Source: Eleusine coracana subsp. coracana (taxonomy: Eukaryota > Streptophyta > Magnoliopsida > Poales > Poaceae). Taken from it: a stretch of DNA of 64,000 bases. This document shows, one piece after another, positions 32,726 to 45,049 of the stretch. Position 1 is the stretch's first letter. The number at the start of each line of letters is the position of its first letter. The notes below the pieces were generated by a model. That model saw only the letters and a list, made by a program, of their open reading frames with translations, was not told the origin of the DNA and ran no database searches. Made by a program: the position numbers and the translations under genes. Where the stretch lies: positions 10,055,501 to 10,119,500 of the forward strand of contig CM064427.1 in assembly GCA_032690845.1 (NCBI GenBank), written 5' to 3'.

Positions 32726-35501
32726 ACAAGTTTTTATGCCAGTTTCTATAAAACAGATTATGAGTTTTATAGAAAACCATAATCTACATCAACCCAGCTA
32801 ATATTAGTTTTTATCTCATTGCATTAACTATCTAAAATATAGTTTATAGATTATAAAAACCGAGATCCAAACATCCCACACATTTTTTTTAGAAACCAGT
32901 TTCTAGATACTAAAAGTAAAATTCAGTTTTTAAAAAAACTATGGTGAATCCAAATAGGGTCTTAATACAATATATATACTAAAATCCAATTATTGCAATG
33001 GAGGGAAAGAACCATGCTGAATTTTTCTCATGTAAAACGTCTGTCCTGCATGTGCAGATAATAATTTGGTACACTGGACAAAAAAGCTTAACACACACAC
33101 TTTTGTTCCTAAAACATGGTTTCTACTGACAATGGCATGATTTAAGACAATATATACTAAAAATACAATTATAGCAATGGAGGGAAAGAACCATGCTGAA
33201 TTTTTCTCATGTGAAACGTCCATCCTGCATGTGCAGAGAATAATTAGGTATAGCGGACAAAATGTATTCTTGAGTGAACCCACCTTGTTAAAAAATAAAA
33301 CAAGGTTTCTATCTACCACTATGTTCAGCAATAACAGAGATTATGACAATATACACCATGGGACAATTACCATAAAGGGGGACTGTGCTGAGTTTTCCTC
33401 GAGATGTCATGACAGCCCTTCAGATGCATGGTGTCTTCTTGAGTTAAAACATGCCCCTCGTTCTTGAAAAACACAAGGCCTAAACCATCACTTTCTTAAT
33501 CAATGGTACGGTTCAGGACAAGATATACTGGAGGGAAATAAACATGCTCGTTTTTTCTCAAGGCCACCGATCACATGCAGGGAGTATTATTGAGTTGACA
33601 CACAGAATTGTTCCTGAAAACATGGTTTCCATGGGAAGTGACATGTTTTAAGACAATCTAAACTTAAATACACAATTACTGCAATGAAGGGGCGAAAGAA
33701 CCATGATTATTTTCTCATGTAAAACATTCATCCAGCATGTGCAGAGAACAATTAGGTGTACCCGACGAAAAGTCTTCTTGAGTAAACCCAACTTGTTAAA
33801 AAACACGGTTTACACCTTTCACTATCTTGAGCAATGAGAAACCATGTGGATATGTGCCATGGTTTGCAATATGTGATGAGTAATTGATATTGGTTGAGTT
33901 TGGTGTTTGAGTTGAAATGCGGGAATCTAGGGATTGCATGAGTTTGTGCATATCATGATTTTGCAAATGTATAGCTCATGATGGAACATTGTAGGAACGT
34001 GTGTTCCTTTTGCCGCAAAGTCATGCTCTTTTGTCATGTGAATAAATCATGAAAAATTCTGCTAAGTGCTTTGATCAAAATAATTCTAAAATGCTAAATC
34101 CAAGCACCGTGACTTGAGGCCCTGTGGTGTTTGCCATAACCAGTCGTGCGACCCTCCGTATGGATAAGAGGACACATGAGGATAAACAATAAACACTTGA
34201 TCAATTGAGTCTCTGTTGCATATGTGAGCGTTTGTAAAGCTCATTTTCTGTGAATGCTTATTGCCTTGGTTGAGATGGAGACTGGCTAGGTTCTTTTGAT
34301 TCACTTGATACTTGTTTTGCCATGGATGGGAGTACTTACACATGTGATGGCAAATTTGCTCATGATAAGAAAATTTCATTCTATCTAAGCTAGTCAATCT
34401 TTTTTCTTAGCTTGTATAGCACTTGGTGTTTATGCCTTGCTATCTATTTTTAGTCTTTGTATGATTGTGAGCTATTGCTTTTACACTTCCTGGCTCTATG
34501 GATATGATTAGCAAGATTAAATGCTTGTTTGCATAATTGTTGAAGCTCCTTAGGTTTGCATTTTCATTCATTGCATGTTTGTTCTTTTGCTTCTTTGATG
34601 AGTTTATTGCCAAAGTGGGAGAAAGTTGTGGGTCATGCACAAATAATGCTAAGAAAAGAAACTTAAAATGATCCATTTTGCATTACATGAGACATACCAC
34701 AAGTTAAGGGGGAGCATATCATGTCTTTGAGCGTTTTATTGCGCTTTTCACACTCTTTGCCAACTCTTGTTTTTGTGATCCCTATTTTTCTAGATGGCCA
34801 ACTTTTCACCTTTTCTTTGGGCTTGGCTATTTGGATGTGCTTATTCGGCTTCACATTTCAATCTCTAATCGTTGTGCATTTGGTGTTGTCAATGTACTCA
34901 TCAAGGGGGACATTGAGAAACCAAGTGGATATGTGCCATGGTTTGCAATGTGTGATGAGTGATTGACATTGGTTCAGTTTGGTGTTTGAGTTGAAATGCG
35001 GGAATCTGGGGATTGCATGAGTTTGTGCATATCATGGTTTTGTCTAACCGGAGTTGGTGAGGATATTGGAGAGTTGCAGGAGATGGGAAATATGTTTGCT
35101 TCTCTCATGATGTGTAGGTCACTGGAGTCAATTGGTGGTCAATGGCGATAGGATCGGGCACAAATAGGAGACTTGGGGCCGGACGATCAGGAGGCCGGGT
35201 GAAGTCAAGGGTGATCCACACCATACATGTGGAGAGGCGAAAAGCACGGATGGTTTCGCGGTTGAGCCTCAAAACCGTGGGTGGTGATCAAGACGACAGG
35301 GTTGACCAAGTCAAAGGTGATCAGGAGTCGGTGTAAGTAGAGGCTTCCAATGGACCGGAGGCGGGAGAGACTTGCCAACGAGGACGATCACAGGACGAGG
35401 TGACATGTGTCAAAGATCGAGAAGTCATGCTTTGAGAAGCATGCAAGGTGGTTTCCCGGTTTGGGTCTCAAAACCGGTGGCGGCGATTGGAGGTGCACGT
35501 G

Positions 35502-37229
35502 TGTTGGTCGTATCTACGCACCCACTTATATACCGTAAGAGGATAGTGTATGATTGTAGCACTTTTTCCCTTGAATTGAGTATTCCAAGGTTTATCGAAT
35601 CCACTGGGACCTTAGGAATTTATTAAACAAAGTTAACAGTAAAAGATCTAGTCAAGGCTACTGTCAAGGTCAGGTTGCATGAGGGGGAGACTGGCCAGCG
35701 CAAAGGTGTGCCAGACAATAAATCTATCATTGCGCCGATCAGCGTGAGGATTGAGCCGATCAGCACACTAGTGAAACTAAGTCAAAGTGCGCGAGATCAA
35801 TTAAATCTGGGGTCGTGCCAATCGACGCTGGAATTGAGCCGATCGGTACATTGGTGAAACTGAACAAAAGCGCGCAAGATCTAGTGAATCGGTGGTTGCG
35901 CCGATCGGCGCTGGAATTGAGCCGATCCACACACTGGTGGATCTAAGCCGAAGTTGTTGCGTCGATCGGCGCAGGGTTGAGCCGATCGGCACACCAGTGA
36001 GTCTAAGCCAAAGTGTTCTAGATCTTGTAAACCTATGTTGGTAAGTGAGTAGCTAGATATCTACTAGTGAGATCTTAACCAGAAAGTCTAATTGAATAGC
36101 ATCATAATGGGTAATTACATAGATCAATGAAAACCTATAATGAGTAAGACCACCCTGCTTTCTGAGCGGCTCCAGATTTATCGCTGCCGGGAGGAAACCC
36201 TTAATCGCGCGAGTATCTTACCCTACTCAACTATCCAATAATCAATACAACTGGCATCATCAAGCTTAGTGCTGTCACCGCTAAACCACACTACTGACAT
36301 CATCAAGCAACCATAATCAATACAATGTCTGAATACTATCCTAATCACCATGATTAAGATAATATCTACTTACTTAGCCTAGAACTAAGCAATTGGAATA
36401 AGCACATGCATGATTATAGAATCAAGATAGACAAATCACCAAAACCATCATCAACATATTCAATCATCCTTGAGATACACAGAGTAAGATTCATCCCCGT
36501 CGAGATGGCCTACCTTGACAGATCTACTCTTGACTCCAATGGTTCTTCAAACTCAACTAGAGATCTATTGTAATGGGGCAAGCCCCGGTGGCTCTAACTC
36601 ACGGATCTGGTGTCCCTCTGTCACCTCCTCTTCTGCGGTGAGGGTTTAGAAGTATTTATAGGGGTTCTACTCGTAAAGGACTCGGTTTCTAGCAAATAAG
36701 GCGGTTACACCGATCGGCGCAGGATTGAGCCGATCGGTGCAAGCCATGTCTTCTCTGATTTCTTCCCCGAGTCGGTTCCTCTGTCTTCCACAGCTGCCAT
36801 GTGGGCCTTTTCCTTCGAGATAAAATCTTGTACTGCACATTAAGATCTTGGAGTTCCATAAATCTTCTTGAAATTCCATAATTCTTCTTAGACAAATATC
36901 TTCAAGTGTCTTGCGTAGATAAACTTCCATAGACATGTGGAATGGGCCTCGGTCACTTCTGTGGGTCAAAACAACCTTGCGCCGATCAGCTCATGGGCTG
37001 CACCGATCGGCACACTGGGCTTCTTCAGTGCTTTTCATCGGTTCTGGACTCCTGTCCTCTGCATCATCGCATTAATCACCAATTTTACCTATTTCTGCAA
37101 TAAAGCTCCAAAACAACGCATATACAAATATATAGGCAATATCATAGGTAAATGACCTAAATTAGTATGAATTATGCTCTAATTGGGGTAATATTCATAT
37201 ATAAAAGGGGCACTTGGGAAGTACCAACA
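35502..37229 (-). repeat. Solo LTR, Athila-type (E family)
   Basis: 1728 bp with ends TGTTGG and CCAACA; TSD ACGTG (35497-35501) against ATGTG (37230-37234), one C/T difference. Matches the LTR at 56337-57973. Holds six palindrome pairs (centres 35738.5 to 37006.5). TATAAATA on the minus strand at 36660-36653; conserved TATATAAG at 35532-35525 near the LTR end. Confidence 0.9.
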
Positions 37230-38031
37230 ATGTGGCACCATCGCGGAGCTTGCGTCGAGGTGAAGCAAAGTTGTGAAGGGCTCGATGGCGTTCGGACGAC
37301 GAAGAAAAAGTTGGACGGTTATGCCCCTAATGGTAGGTGACAGTGTATTGTAGAAGAGGGGTAGGATGGTCTTTAGGACAACCTCTAGGCCTATATAAGG
37401 AGAGGTGTGGCTGGTGGGAGAGGTGTCTCTTCCTATTAGCCTTGTGTTAGGTGTTCATTCAAAGAGCTAGGGGAGTGCTTCATGTAAAGAGGAGAGTAGT
37501 GTGTGTGTGAGAGACATCTCTTGCTGTTCCAAAGAGTGGGAGGAAGAGGGTGGGTTCCTAGCCTTTATACCTATGGATCTTGTAAGCATGTTTCTATGAT
37601 ATGAGACTTATTTTCGTGCTCAAGATCTTCCTCTCTCCCTAAATCCCGAATTTCTCTTTTTTCTCTATTTTCGGAGCTATTTTCGTGGGAATTTTCGATC
37701 TCATTTTTGGACAAGTTTTTGGGACGGATTTCGTGGGAAACTTGGTGCTATGATCAGCTAGAACAAATCCCCATAGGTCCTTGACCGAATCCATAGCTCT
37801 AGCATCTTCGATTTGAAGGATTTCTCAAGTTTTCCCTTTTTGGTGTTCTTGGCACAAGATCTGAAATTCATGATGATTCCTTGAGCCAATTGAGTGGATC
37901 TTCTAGGATTAGGGTCTTCATGTCTTGAGAATTCACTGGTCCAAAAATCGCATCATTTGGAGTTCGTTTGATTAGGTTTTGGTCAAGTTTTTCCCTAATC
38001 CCGAAACCTTTTTCTTTTATGTCGGGGTGGA

Positions 38032-38286
38032 CCGGCACTGCCGACGACCAGGATTGGCACTACCGGTGGGCCAGAACTCGGATCGGCACTGCTGATGCCA
38101 TGACCGGCACTACTGGTGGTTTCAGTCTGAACCCCGCATCGGCACTACCGATGGCCAGACCGGCACTGCCGATGTGCTCTGTTTACTGCGTTTGAGAATC
38201 CCTCACTGGCACTACTGATGGGCTTTATCGGCACTGCTGATGGTGCCAACTGGCACTGCTGATGGCTGTGATCGGCACTGCCGATG
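38032..38286 (+). repeat. Ten palindromes, CGGCACTGCCG type
   Basis: Copies with GGCACT starts at 38034, 38056, 38085, 38106, 38141, 38162, 38208, 38230, 38252 and 38274. Six of the nine intervals are 21 or 22 bp. The best copies read ATCGGCACTGCCGAT. Repeated palindromes in LTRs are a described Sirevirus feature. Confidence 0.92.
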
Positions 38287-38539
38287 GTAGTCCAGTAAGG
38301 TGACTTGTGTGCGCCTCTTTGACTAATTCAAGTCTTTGCTGTTCCCTTTTATTTCCGCTATGTTCTGCTACTGTGGTTGATCACTCCTAGGGTTAGCACA
38401 TCACAAGTTGGTGTGTGTAGCCTTTATGATCGGGTTAGAGGTTGGCTTGGGTTGTAATTGGGACATAGGCCAAGTTCTTGTGAAGAATTTTTATTGGCTC
38501 CCATTCACGCCCCCCTCTGGTCGCCTTCTCGGTCCTTCA

Positions 38540-38800
38540 AGCAAAGACAGGGATGAGGACAATTATCACAAGGGAGAGAAAGGACCATTCTGAATTTTCC
38601 TAAAGTAATGTACGGTGACTAGGATCACCTAGGAGTAGATCGAGTCGGTCCATTTTGTAAATGGTGTATCTTTTCTTTCTTTGCTGGTGTTGCCGTTGCC
38701 GGACATGGCGCCGACGATGAGGTATTGGAGGCGATGTCGTCCATGCAGTGCTGAGCTCCGGTGCCGACGATGTAGAAGACGACGTGGAGCTCCTGGTGGT
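38540..38800. other. Array remainder and coding-like stretch
   Basis: 38545-38620 continues the ~155-bp array. 38796-38625 (minus) is open and, if the solo LTR at 38801-42055 is removed at its GTGGT duplication, stays open into 42056-42170. No family recognised; it may equally be LTR sequence of the neighbouring copia element. Confidence 0.35.
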
Positions 38801-41800
38801 CACGGACCTGCCTTACCACGAAGACGGTTCCGTTCCAGGATCTCCCTCGGGTGGCGACACGCGCTGTGGCGCCCAATAGTACAATACATGACAGGGAAAA
38901 ATAATTGCAACAGGAACATAGGTGGAGAAGCAGAGTTTACATAAATCCGAAGTTATATTTACAAACCAGGGTTTTGACAGAATAAATTTGCGGAAGCGAA
39001 AGGTTCAACACTAGTTCACCAGTTTGACGAAATAGCTAAGATACAAGTCGCCCTCTCACGGCGACACACAGAGACCATGCGGCCATAGTAGGTGCCTTGC
39101 CCAAGCACCGTACCGGCAAGCAAGGACCTAATCCTCATCTTCATTTGTGCACAGCTCCCACTCGATGTTCCAACAGTCGGGACGCTGGCCCTCCCAATGG
39201 AATCTCCCTCCACAGTGGCATTCTCCGACCTGGTCATCTGAAAACCACATAGAGCAAAAGGGGGGGATTCGGACGGGGCTACCTCCTTGAAGACAAACTG
39301 TCCTTCCCTTTCCACCTAGTTGCCCGTCCGGTCTTCATTGTGATTCCATCCACCCTTTCCTTTATCCGATATCCTTCCCCAGTGATAATAATTCCTACCT
39401 ACGAGTGGTCTCCATACCACTCGATAAAGAGTCGTCTTACTTTAAGCAGAGAGACTATCGTCCTGAGGCTAGTAATCGGGAAGAGAGACCTACTGCACGC
39501 TAGGGTCTCAATCAACTCCTATCACTTAATGCACAGACAAGCTTACATTCCTAGCTAGTGATAGAATAAAAATTCAAACTGGGTTATGCACCGGGGCTTG
39601 CCTTGGTTCTGCTCTTGGTCAGCTACGGCACCTCTAGCTCCTTCGGGATCTTGCTCCGGTCCAGCCTCCACATGGTTCACGGCGTGATCTATATGATGCA
39701 AGAGGGAATGCTATGAGAGAAGATTTATGGCACTTCCTCAATAAATACGTTAATGCTCACTATTATCAGTGGAGTTAAACGGTGTGCGGCGAAACGTTGG
39801 AAGGAATCATTCAAAGAGTGGGGCACAGGACGAGGGCACTTCGTGTATTTCCTTCATGGACTCCAGTACTTGACCGCGACGACGTCGCATCCAAGTATGA
39901 TGTGTCGGTGGGTGCCGAGGCAAAGCTGTGCAAGTACCGCCCAGGGTTTGCAGGTGCTAACTAAATAGCATTAGCGTGAGCAAAACCCTCGCAAAGTGCG
40001 AGTACCCGCGAACAGCCCTAAAGCGGATCCATTTTATCAACGGTTAAAATTGCACTCGGGGCACAATTTATTTCGTCTACAAGGTTCTGCTCTTCGAAAG
40101 GGGCAGGGGTGGTTAATTATAATTAGGTTACACTAGGAGAGAATTAATTGTTAAGTTTCCCTACCAAATACTAAGCCAAAAGATTAATTATTAATTATTA
40201 TAAGGAAAAAGGCATTTAATTAATTTCAGCCAATTAAACAGAGAATTTCTTTATGAAATTTTTCCAGGAAGACTAAAACTGAAAACCCTAATTGGTGACA
40301 AATTTTTAATATTTTATCAGTCCTCTGTAATTAATAAAAATTCTATTAGTGTTTTTCCTATTTACTTTAACCCTGGTATAAAAATTACTATGCAAGTGTC
40401 ATTAGCATTTTTCAACAACTGTACAAGTTCACATAAGTCTAACAAAATTTACCTTGCTACAAAATTCCTATTATTCAATTTACTATGCAATTTACCAGTT
40501 TAACCTATTTCTTGAAATGTTTTAAATAAGAAAAACCGATTTAAGCGTCGTGGGCCGCAAACAGGCAGCCCACTGGGCTGGAACTTGCCCGCGGCCCAGC
40601 GGCGGGCGCGAGCGCGGGGGCGCTCGGCCGAGCGCGGCCCAGAGCGAGGCCAGGCCCATTGGCCTTCGCGGCCCAGTGGCCAGCGGGCCGAGTGCGCGCG
40701 CGCGTGCTCTCGCCAGAGCACGGCGGCGCCGGCAGGGGGGGCTCACCGCAGCTCGCTGCGGTCCCTGGCTCGGGCTGGTCTAGAAAGGAGAAATGATCTA
40801 CTCCACACCGCGCACTCATCTAGGCTATCGGACACGACCGGCGATGGCCGGACGTAGCCCAGCGACGGCGGCAGAAACAGGGCAGGGGTCGTCGACGGCT
40901 AGCTCGGCAAGGGAAGGGCGGTAGGGCTCGGGATCTAGACGGAAAGTTTCACTGGAGCACGGAGAAGGAAGTCGCCGAGCTTCTCCTGCAAGAGGGAGGC
41001 CTGGGGTGTGGTCTCACCGGCGAGGTGGGGTTTGCGGTGGTTGGCGGCGGCCTCGAGCGACGAACTAGGGGAAAACATGGTCGGATTTGCCCATCCCGAG
41101 CTCAAACGCGTGCGCGCACAAGATGGGAAGCTCCTTGAGTAAGGAATCGGTCAGGGGCTCACCGTGGGTGCTGGGCGACGTGGTGGGGCGGCGGTCAGAG
41201 ACGGGGAGGACGAGGTCGATTCGCGGCGGCTCGATGCGGGAAGGGGAAAGTGGCTTCGCGTGGAGCTTGAAGACGCCGAGGCGAGGCCGTGGACGTCGAC
41301 GAGCTCCTGGAAGCAACTGCGAGGCGGCGGTGGCACGAAGCAGCTCCGGGCGGCAATGGCGCGGCGCGCGGGCGGGAGAGAGAGAGAGAGGGAGCACGGA
41401 GTGAATGCGGCTCGGACAGCGCGGCGGTCGGCAAAAGGGATGTCCGAACGCGCGCGTGGGCCCGTCGATCCGCGGCAATGGCCGTTGCCCGTACGCCGGC
41501 GACCACGCGGCGCGCGACAGGCGGGGCAGCGCGGCCTCGGTCGATTGTGTTTTCTCTGAGTCGCTGACAGGCGGGTACCACGACTGTTTTTCTTTTTCCT
41601 TTCCTTTTTCCAATCCTTTTAGCCGACTGCCTTTGCAAATTTTGTTAGAATTAATCCCGATCTGCTAAAATCAGACCAAAATTATGGTAGGCTCCCCATA
41701 ATGTGCTGGGTTTTACAAAAAATACTAACTACCAACAGTCCCCACAACAATTTTCTCAGGAATTTTATGAACAGAGCTGGTTTTTAAGCATTCTAACAAT

Positions 41801-42055
41801 TATTTGAGGCCTTTATTTGTGGACTAAAATTCTGAGAAAATTCCCAAAATTCTAATTGACCAAGACCATCAACATATAATTTTTGAAAAGGTGAGTCTTA
41901 TTGAAAATTTGGGACTTGCAGTTCAAAGGTCATTCAAATGGGTTTTGAATTCAATTGAATTTGCAATTTTGAATTTAAATTCAAATGCTTGGTGTCAAGG
42001 TTTTATGCTGCCTAAGTGACACCCTTGGGACCCTAATGACACTAGGGGTGTCACA
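38801..42055 (-). repeat. Long solo LTR, Tekay/RIRE3-like, second copy
   Basis: 3255 bp, inverted relative to 14972-18655 and collinear with it: TGTGACACC start at 42055, the GC-rich block at about 40550-41560, the hairpin at 39402-39423, and the end matching 18600-18655. TSD GTGGT at 38796-38800 and 42056-42060. The last ~3 bp of the LTR seem lost. No internal genes. Confidence 0.75.
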
Positions 42056-43491
42056 GTGGTAGTCGACGGTGAAGGGGCTGACAACGCTTCCCGTCACTAG
42101 CAGCCCTTCCCATGATCGGTGTTGGGTTAGGACGGTGGGGACTTTGGCGGTGAACCTCTTACCCTATACTTTGTTTCCCACCTCCTCTTTATACGGATGC
42201 GCGATGGGGGCCCACTAGCCTCATCTTGGGTTGGATGTCCCTAATCAGGGCGTGAGTTCTATGGCCCACACATGGCCATTGGGCCAAGTATGGCGGAGAT
42301 CTTTGGCGTCATCTGGACACCTATTTTACCCTATTAAATAGAGGGTTTTATGCCTTATTATGTTTATTTTACTAACAATTAACCCTAATTATTGTGGCTA
42401 TTTGTAGTTTTCTTGTTTTCTGTGCAATGTAATGAAATTAGGTGAAAGTAGAGAATCTATGGATTGAGAGCAACAAATGGGCCGAGATGAAGGAATTGCA
42501 AGGTCGTGCCGATCGACATGACCCGTGTGCCGATCGACAACCAAGGAGAAGGCCCAAATCTAAAGCACACGCAGCAATGGCAAGGCCCAATATGGGATTA
42601 GAGTTGGTGTTGGTGTAACTAGACTCGAAACCCGAGAATTAAAAAAAGAAGAGAATTATGGGAAAAGGGATCGAGCAAGAAACTCTTGACCTAGGGTTTT
42701 GAGGAGTTGTGGCGGCGATAGAGGCAAACCCCAACGATCACCGCCAGAAAGAAGAAGTGTGCCGACCGGCACACCGCCATGCCGATCGGCACTATTGCCT
42801 TCCGCAGTGTATTCTCTCACCCAATCGAACCATGTTCATGGATCTCGTTGGGATGAGTGAGTAGTTCTCATATTCTCCCCTATGGGAAAGTAAACCTAGC
42901 AATGTAAACTCTCAACACTTGTGAATTTATTCGATATCTCTAGTCTATGTGTGATGAACTTATTCCGTATTTAATTATGCATGATCCCAAATATTAACCT
43001 ATTAGCACTATTTGACGTTTAGTTGTGTTATGATGATCACATAGTGCAGGAAACCAGTGGTGAATGATTAGCTTCTGCTGTGATAGGTCCAGAGTGAGCA
43101 GAACCACCATGTCTGGTAGAATCCTAGAGGTATGGAATGAATCTATAGTGCCAAAGTGAGCGGAACCACCATGTCTTATAGAATCCTAGAGGTCTTGAAT
43201 GAATCTGTAGTATGAGTTGCATGCTAGCTACCTGAACCATAGGAGGGAATTCCTTTATAACCTTGATCAAACCCTTTAGTTCTTTGTTCCTAATTGTTTG
43301 ACATTACTTCATAAATTCCCCTTCTTGATATATTCATTTAGTAGATTAAATAAAGTGAAGGTCCTGTTTGCTCTCTATGGATTCGATTAAACCTTGGAAT
43401 ACTCTAAGGGAAAATAAACAACAATTGTACATCGTCCTCTTACGGTATATAAGTGGATGCGTAACTACAACCAACAGAGATCAATCCAACA
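42056..43491 (-). repeat. Copia LTR interrupted by a solo LTR
   Basis: Begins (minus) TGTTGGATTG at 43491, directly after a PPT, and continues left of the nested 42301-43476 LTR with a TATAAA (about 42191, minus). The far end is not determined because the long solo LTR abuts at 42055. Confidence 0.6.
42301..43476 (+). repeat. Solo LTR, Athila-type (D-related)
   Basis: 1176 bp, perfect TSD GAGAT (42296-42300 and 43477-43481). Ends CTTTGG (changed from TGTTGG) and CCAACA. Collinear with the D LTR. Two palindrome pairs (42512.5/42533.5 and 42765.5/42785.5) and TATATAAG at 43446-43453. Confidence 0.88.
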
Positions 43492-43819
43492 TTCTCCCCC
43501 TCGATCTCACCTTGTTCTTTAACTTTGTACTTTGAAATAACTCTTTCCAACATACTCGTTCCATCACAGATTTGTGTGTAGAGCATGTCTCATCATCACG
43601 GTTAATCGCCAATTGAATCAACAGCTGCAACACACTCTTTCATTTTGAAATAGATTCTTTAACCTTGTGCCCTTTATTGTCTAGAAGTTATAGGCTATAC
43701 CATGAACCCATTTTGACTATGAGTTCTCCAAGCACACTGTGCGGTAAGCCTTTAATAAGTGGATCTGCAAGAAGTTGCCTGTTACTTTTATGCTCAATGC
43801 ATTTCAACATGATTCCTAA
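43492..43819 (-). pseudogene. 3' end of copia pol (RNase H C-terminus) and PPT
   Basis: The minus strand reads ADPLIKGLPHSVLGELIVKMG, the usual end of Ty1/copia RNase H, then a stop and a short 3' untranslated stretch. GAGGGGGAGAA (43502-43492) is the polypurine tract directly before the LTR start TGTTGGATTG. The reading is cut at 43820, where element F begins; the left flank CCTAA (43815-43819) is F's candidate TSD. Confidence 0.75.
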
Positions 43820-45049
43820 TGGTATTTCTTAGGATCACAGATAAATCCGCAAGCGCACGAAGAATACCGTTGTGGCACTTCCCCAATATTATTCCAGGGT
43901 TATCAAATCCAAGGACTGGCAAGGGTAAATCCTAAATTCTAGTCAGTCCAAGGACACAATGAATTATTGTGGGTGTAGGGTAGAGAGGTTTATCTATGGA
44001 TAAGCACCTAAATTAAGTAAAGTGGTGGCTCTAATTACTGCTTTGTGTATGGATTCATGTCCAACATACACAAGGCAACTCCATCTTGGACACACATTGC
44101 AACCGAACGTGGAGGGATAGAAAGAACAAATAGGGTTGTCACCACCTACTGCCTACCTCTGCAGACCATGGATTAGGAGGTGCTCAAAGATGATTTCTAA
44201 CCTAAGCACCACGCCTAAGATATAAATTAGTATTTACCTAAACTGTCACTTAGACTGAACAACCTATATTAAAATAGGGCTTTGAACCAGCAAATATTGA
44301 GCACACATCCTATCCAATAAGGAAAGCTTAAGACCATATATAAACTTGAAGACTTACTTAATAAGGCGAGGCTCCGTCGAGGTACAAGGGTAGAGTAGAG
44401 GGCCCACAGAGAAGGCATTACTCTCGATTTCTCCTCACTCTCTCTTCCTAATTCTAAGTACTAACTAAGTAGTACAAACACTTCTTGGAGTGTAGCTCTT
44501 CTCTTCTACTCTCTTCATGTGTGTGTGTGTGTGTGATTGTAGAACTTCTACTCCTTACATAGCACTTGAGAGGCAGTTCTGAGGCGGTTACGGGACGTTA
44601 TCCTTGGCAAAATGGACTCCACCACATTTAGAAGGTAGGTAACTGCCTCCATGTGGAAGCACATTTGAGATGGGCTCACCCCTACATTGGTCGACCAGGA
44701 GGCTAGGTCGGCCAACCAAGGAGTGGCCCCTCTCGGGGTGTGCTTTCTCAGGGTGTGTTCCAGTTGGGTCCTAATCAGTGCTAAGCTGGTGCCATCCTAT
44801 GTTGCGTAAGGAATCCTATGTATCCATGTATGCAATCCTTATGTGGGCTCCTGACTGGTCGGTTCGGTATTTTCTTGGATTGATGATGTGGATTTCCTTG
44901 TAATTTGTGAATAATTTACTTGCACTCAAATATTCACCAACACTTGTGGAATTCATTAGTAATAAACTCCTACCACTATGTTGGTTAATTATTTTAGCAC
45001 TTTATGCAGGTAGTTAATAGTTAATTTTGGTACTTAAGAACTGTCAACA
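43820..45049 (-). repeat. 3' LTR of element F
   Basis: Begins (minus) TGTTGACAGTTC at 45049 after the PPT AGTCCAGGGGGAT (about 45064-45052). Contains the 'atccgcaagcgcacg' block found in many grass Athila/Tat LTRs, a palindrome pair at 44688-44717 and a (TG)n run at 44519-44535. Confidence 0.75.

Larger units (their letters stand above)
32008..32961. mobile_element. Tourist-like MITE split by Cassandra
   Basis: TSD TTA at 32005-32007 and 32962-32964; ends GGTCATGTTTGGATC and, reversed, GACCCTATTTGGATTC. Without the nested Cassandra and its TSD it is about 300 bp, typical MITE size. A paralogous empty site is visible in the next array unit (about 33132-33150), where the flanks join through a single TTA. 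Confidence 0.82.
31560..33834 (+). repeat. Degenerate ~155-bp tandem array
   Basis: About eight diverged units, each with 'tcactatcttaatcaatgg', 'ggagggaaagaaccatgctg' and 'cttcttgagtt' anchors and ending with a 'cacggtttccac'-like stretch (visible near 31665, 31839, 31993, 33130, 33320, 33490, 33640 and 33820). The array is interrupted by the MITE at 32008-32961 and continues after the Sirevirus element at 38545-38620. No coding potential. The origin (internal repeats of a large transposon, or a satellite) is undecided. Confidence 0.78.
33835..38539 (+). mobile_element. Deleted Sirevirus-type copia element
   Basis: Perfect TSD AGCAA (33830-33834 and 38540-38544). It has only the first 129 bp of the 5' LTR (33835-33963), about 950 bp of non-coding internal sequence, a PPT (34898-34912, CATCAAGGGGGACAT) and a full 3' LTR (34914-38539) carrying a nested solo LTR. 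LTR end sequence, PPT style and repeated LTR palindromes fit Sireviruses. Gag and pol are gone. Confidence 0.85.
34914..38539 (+). repeat. 3' LTR of Sirevirus element, with nested insertion
   Basis: Starts TGAGAAACC like the 5' piece, ends CGGTCCTTCA. About 1.9 kb once the nested 35502-37229 LTR is removed. A TATATAA at 37392-37398 is the likely promoter; ten palindromes lie downstream of it (38032-38286). Confidence 0.85.

Noticed and set aside
38032..38286. CRISPR-like array
   Set aside because: Repeats are short palindromes with unequal spacing in a plant LTR.
40500..41668. Long ORFs on both strands
   Set aside because: Same GC-rich LTR block as at 15431-16318; not genes.
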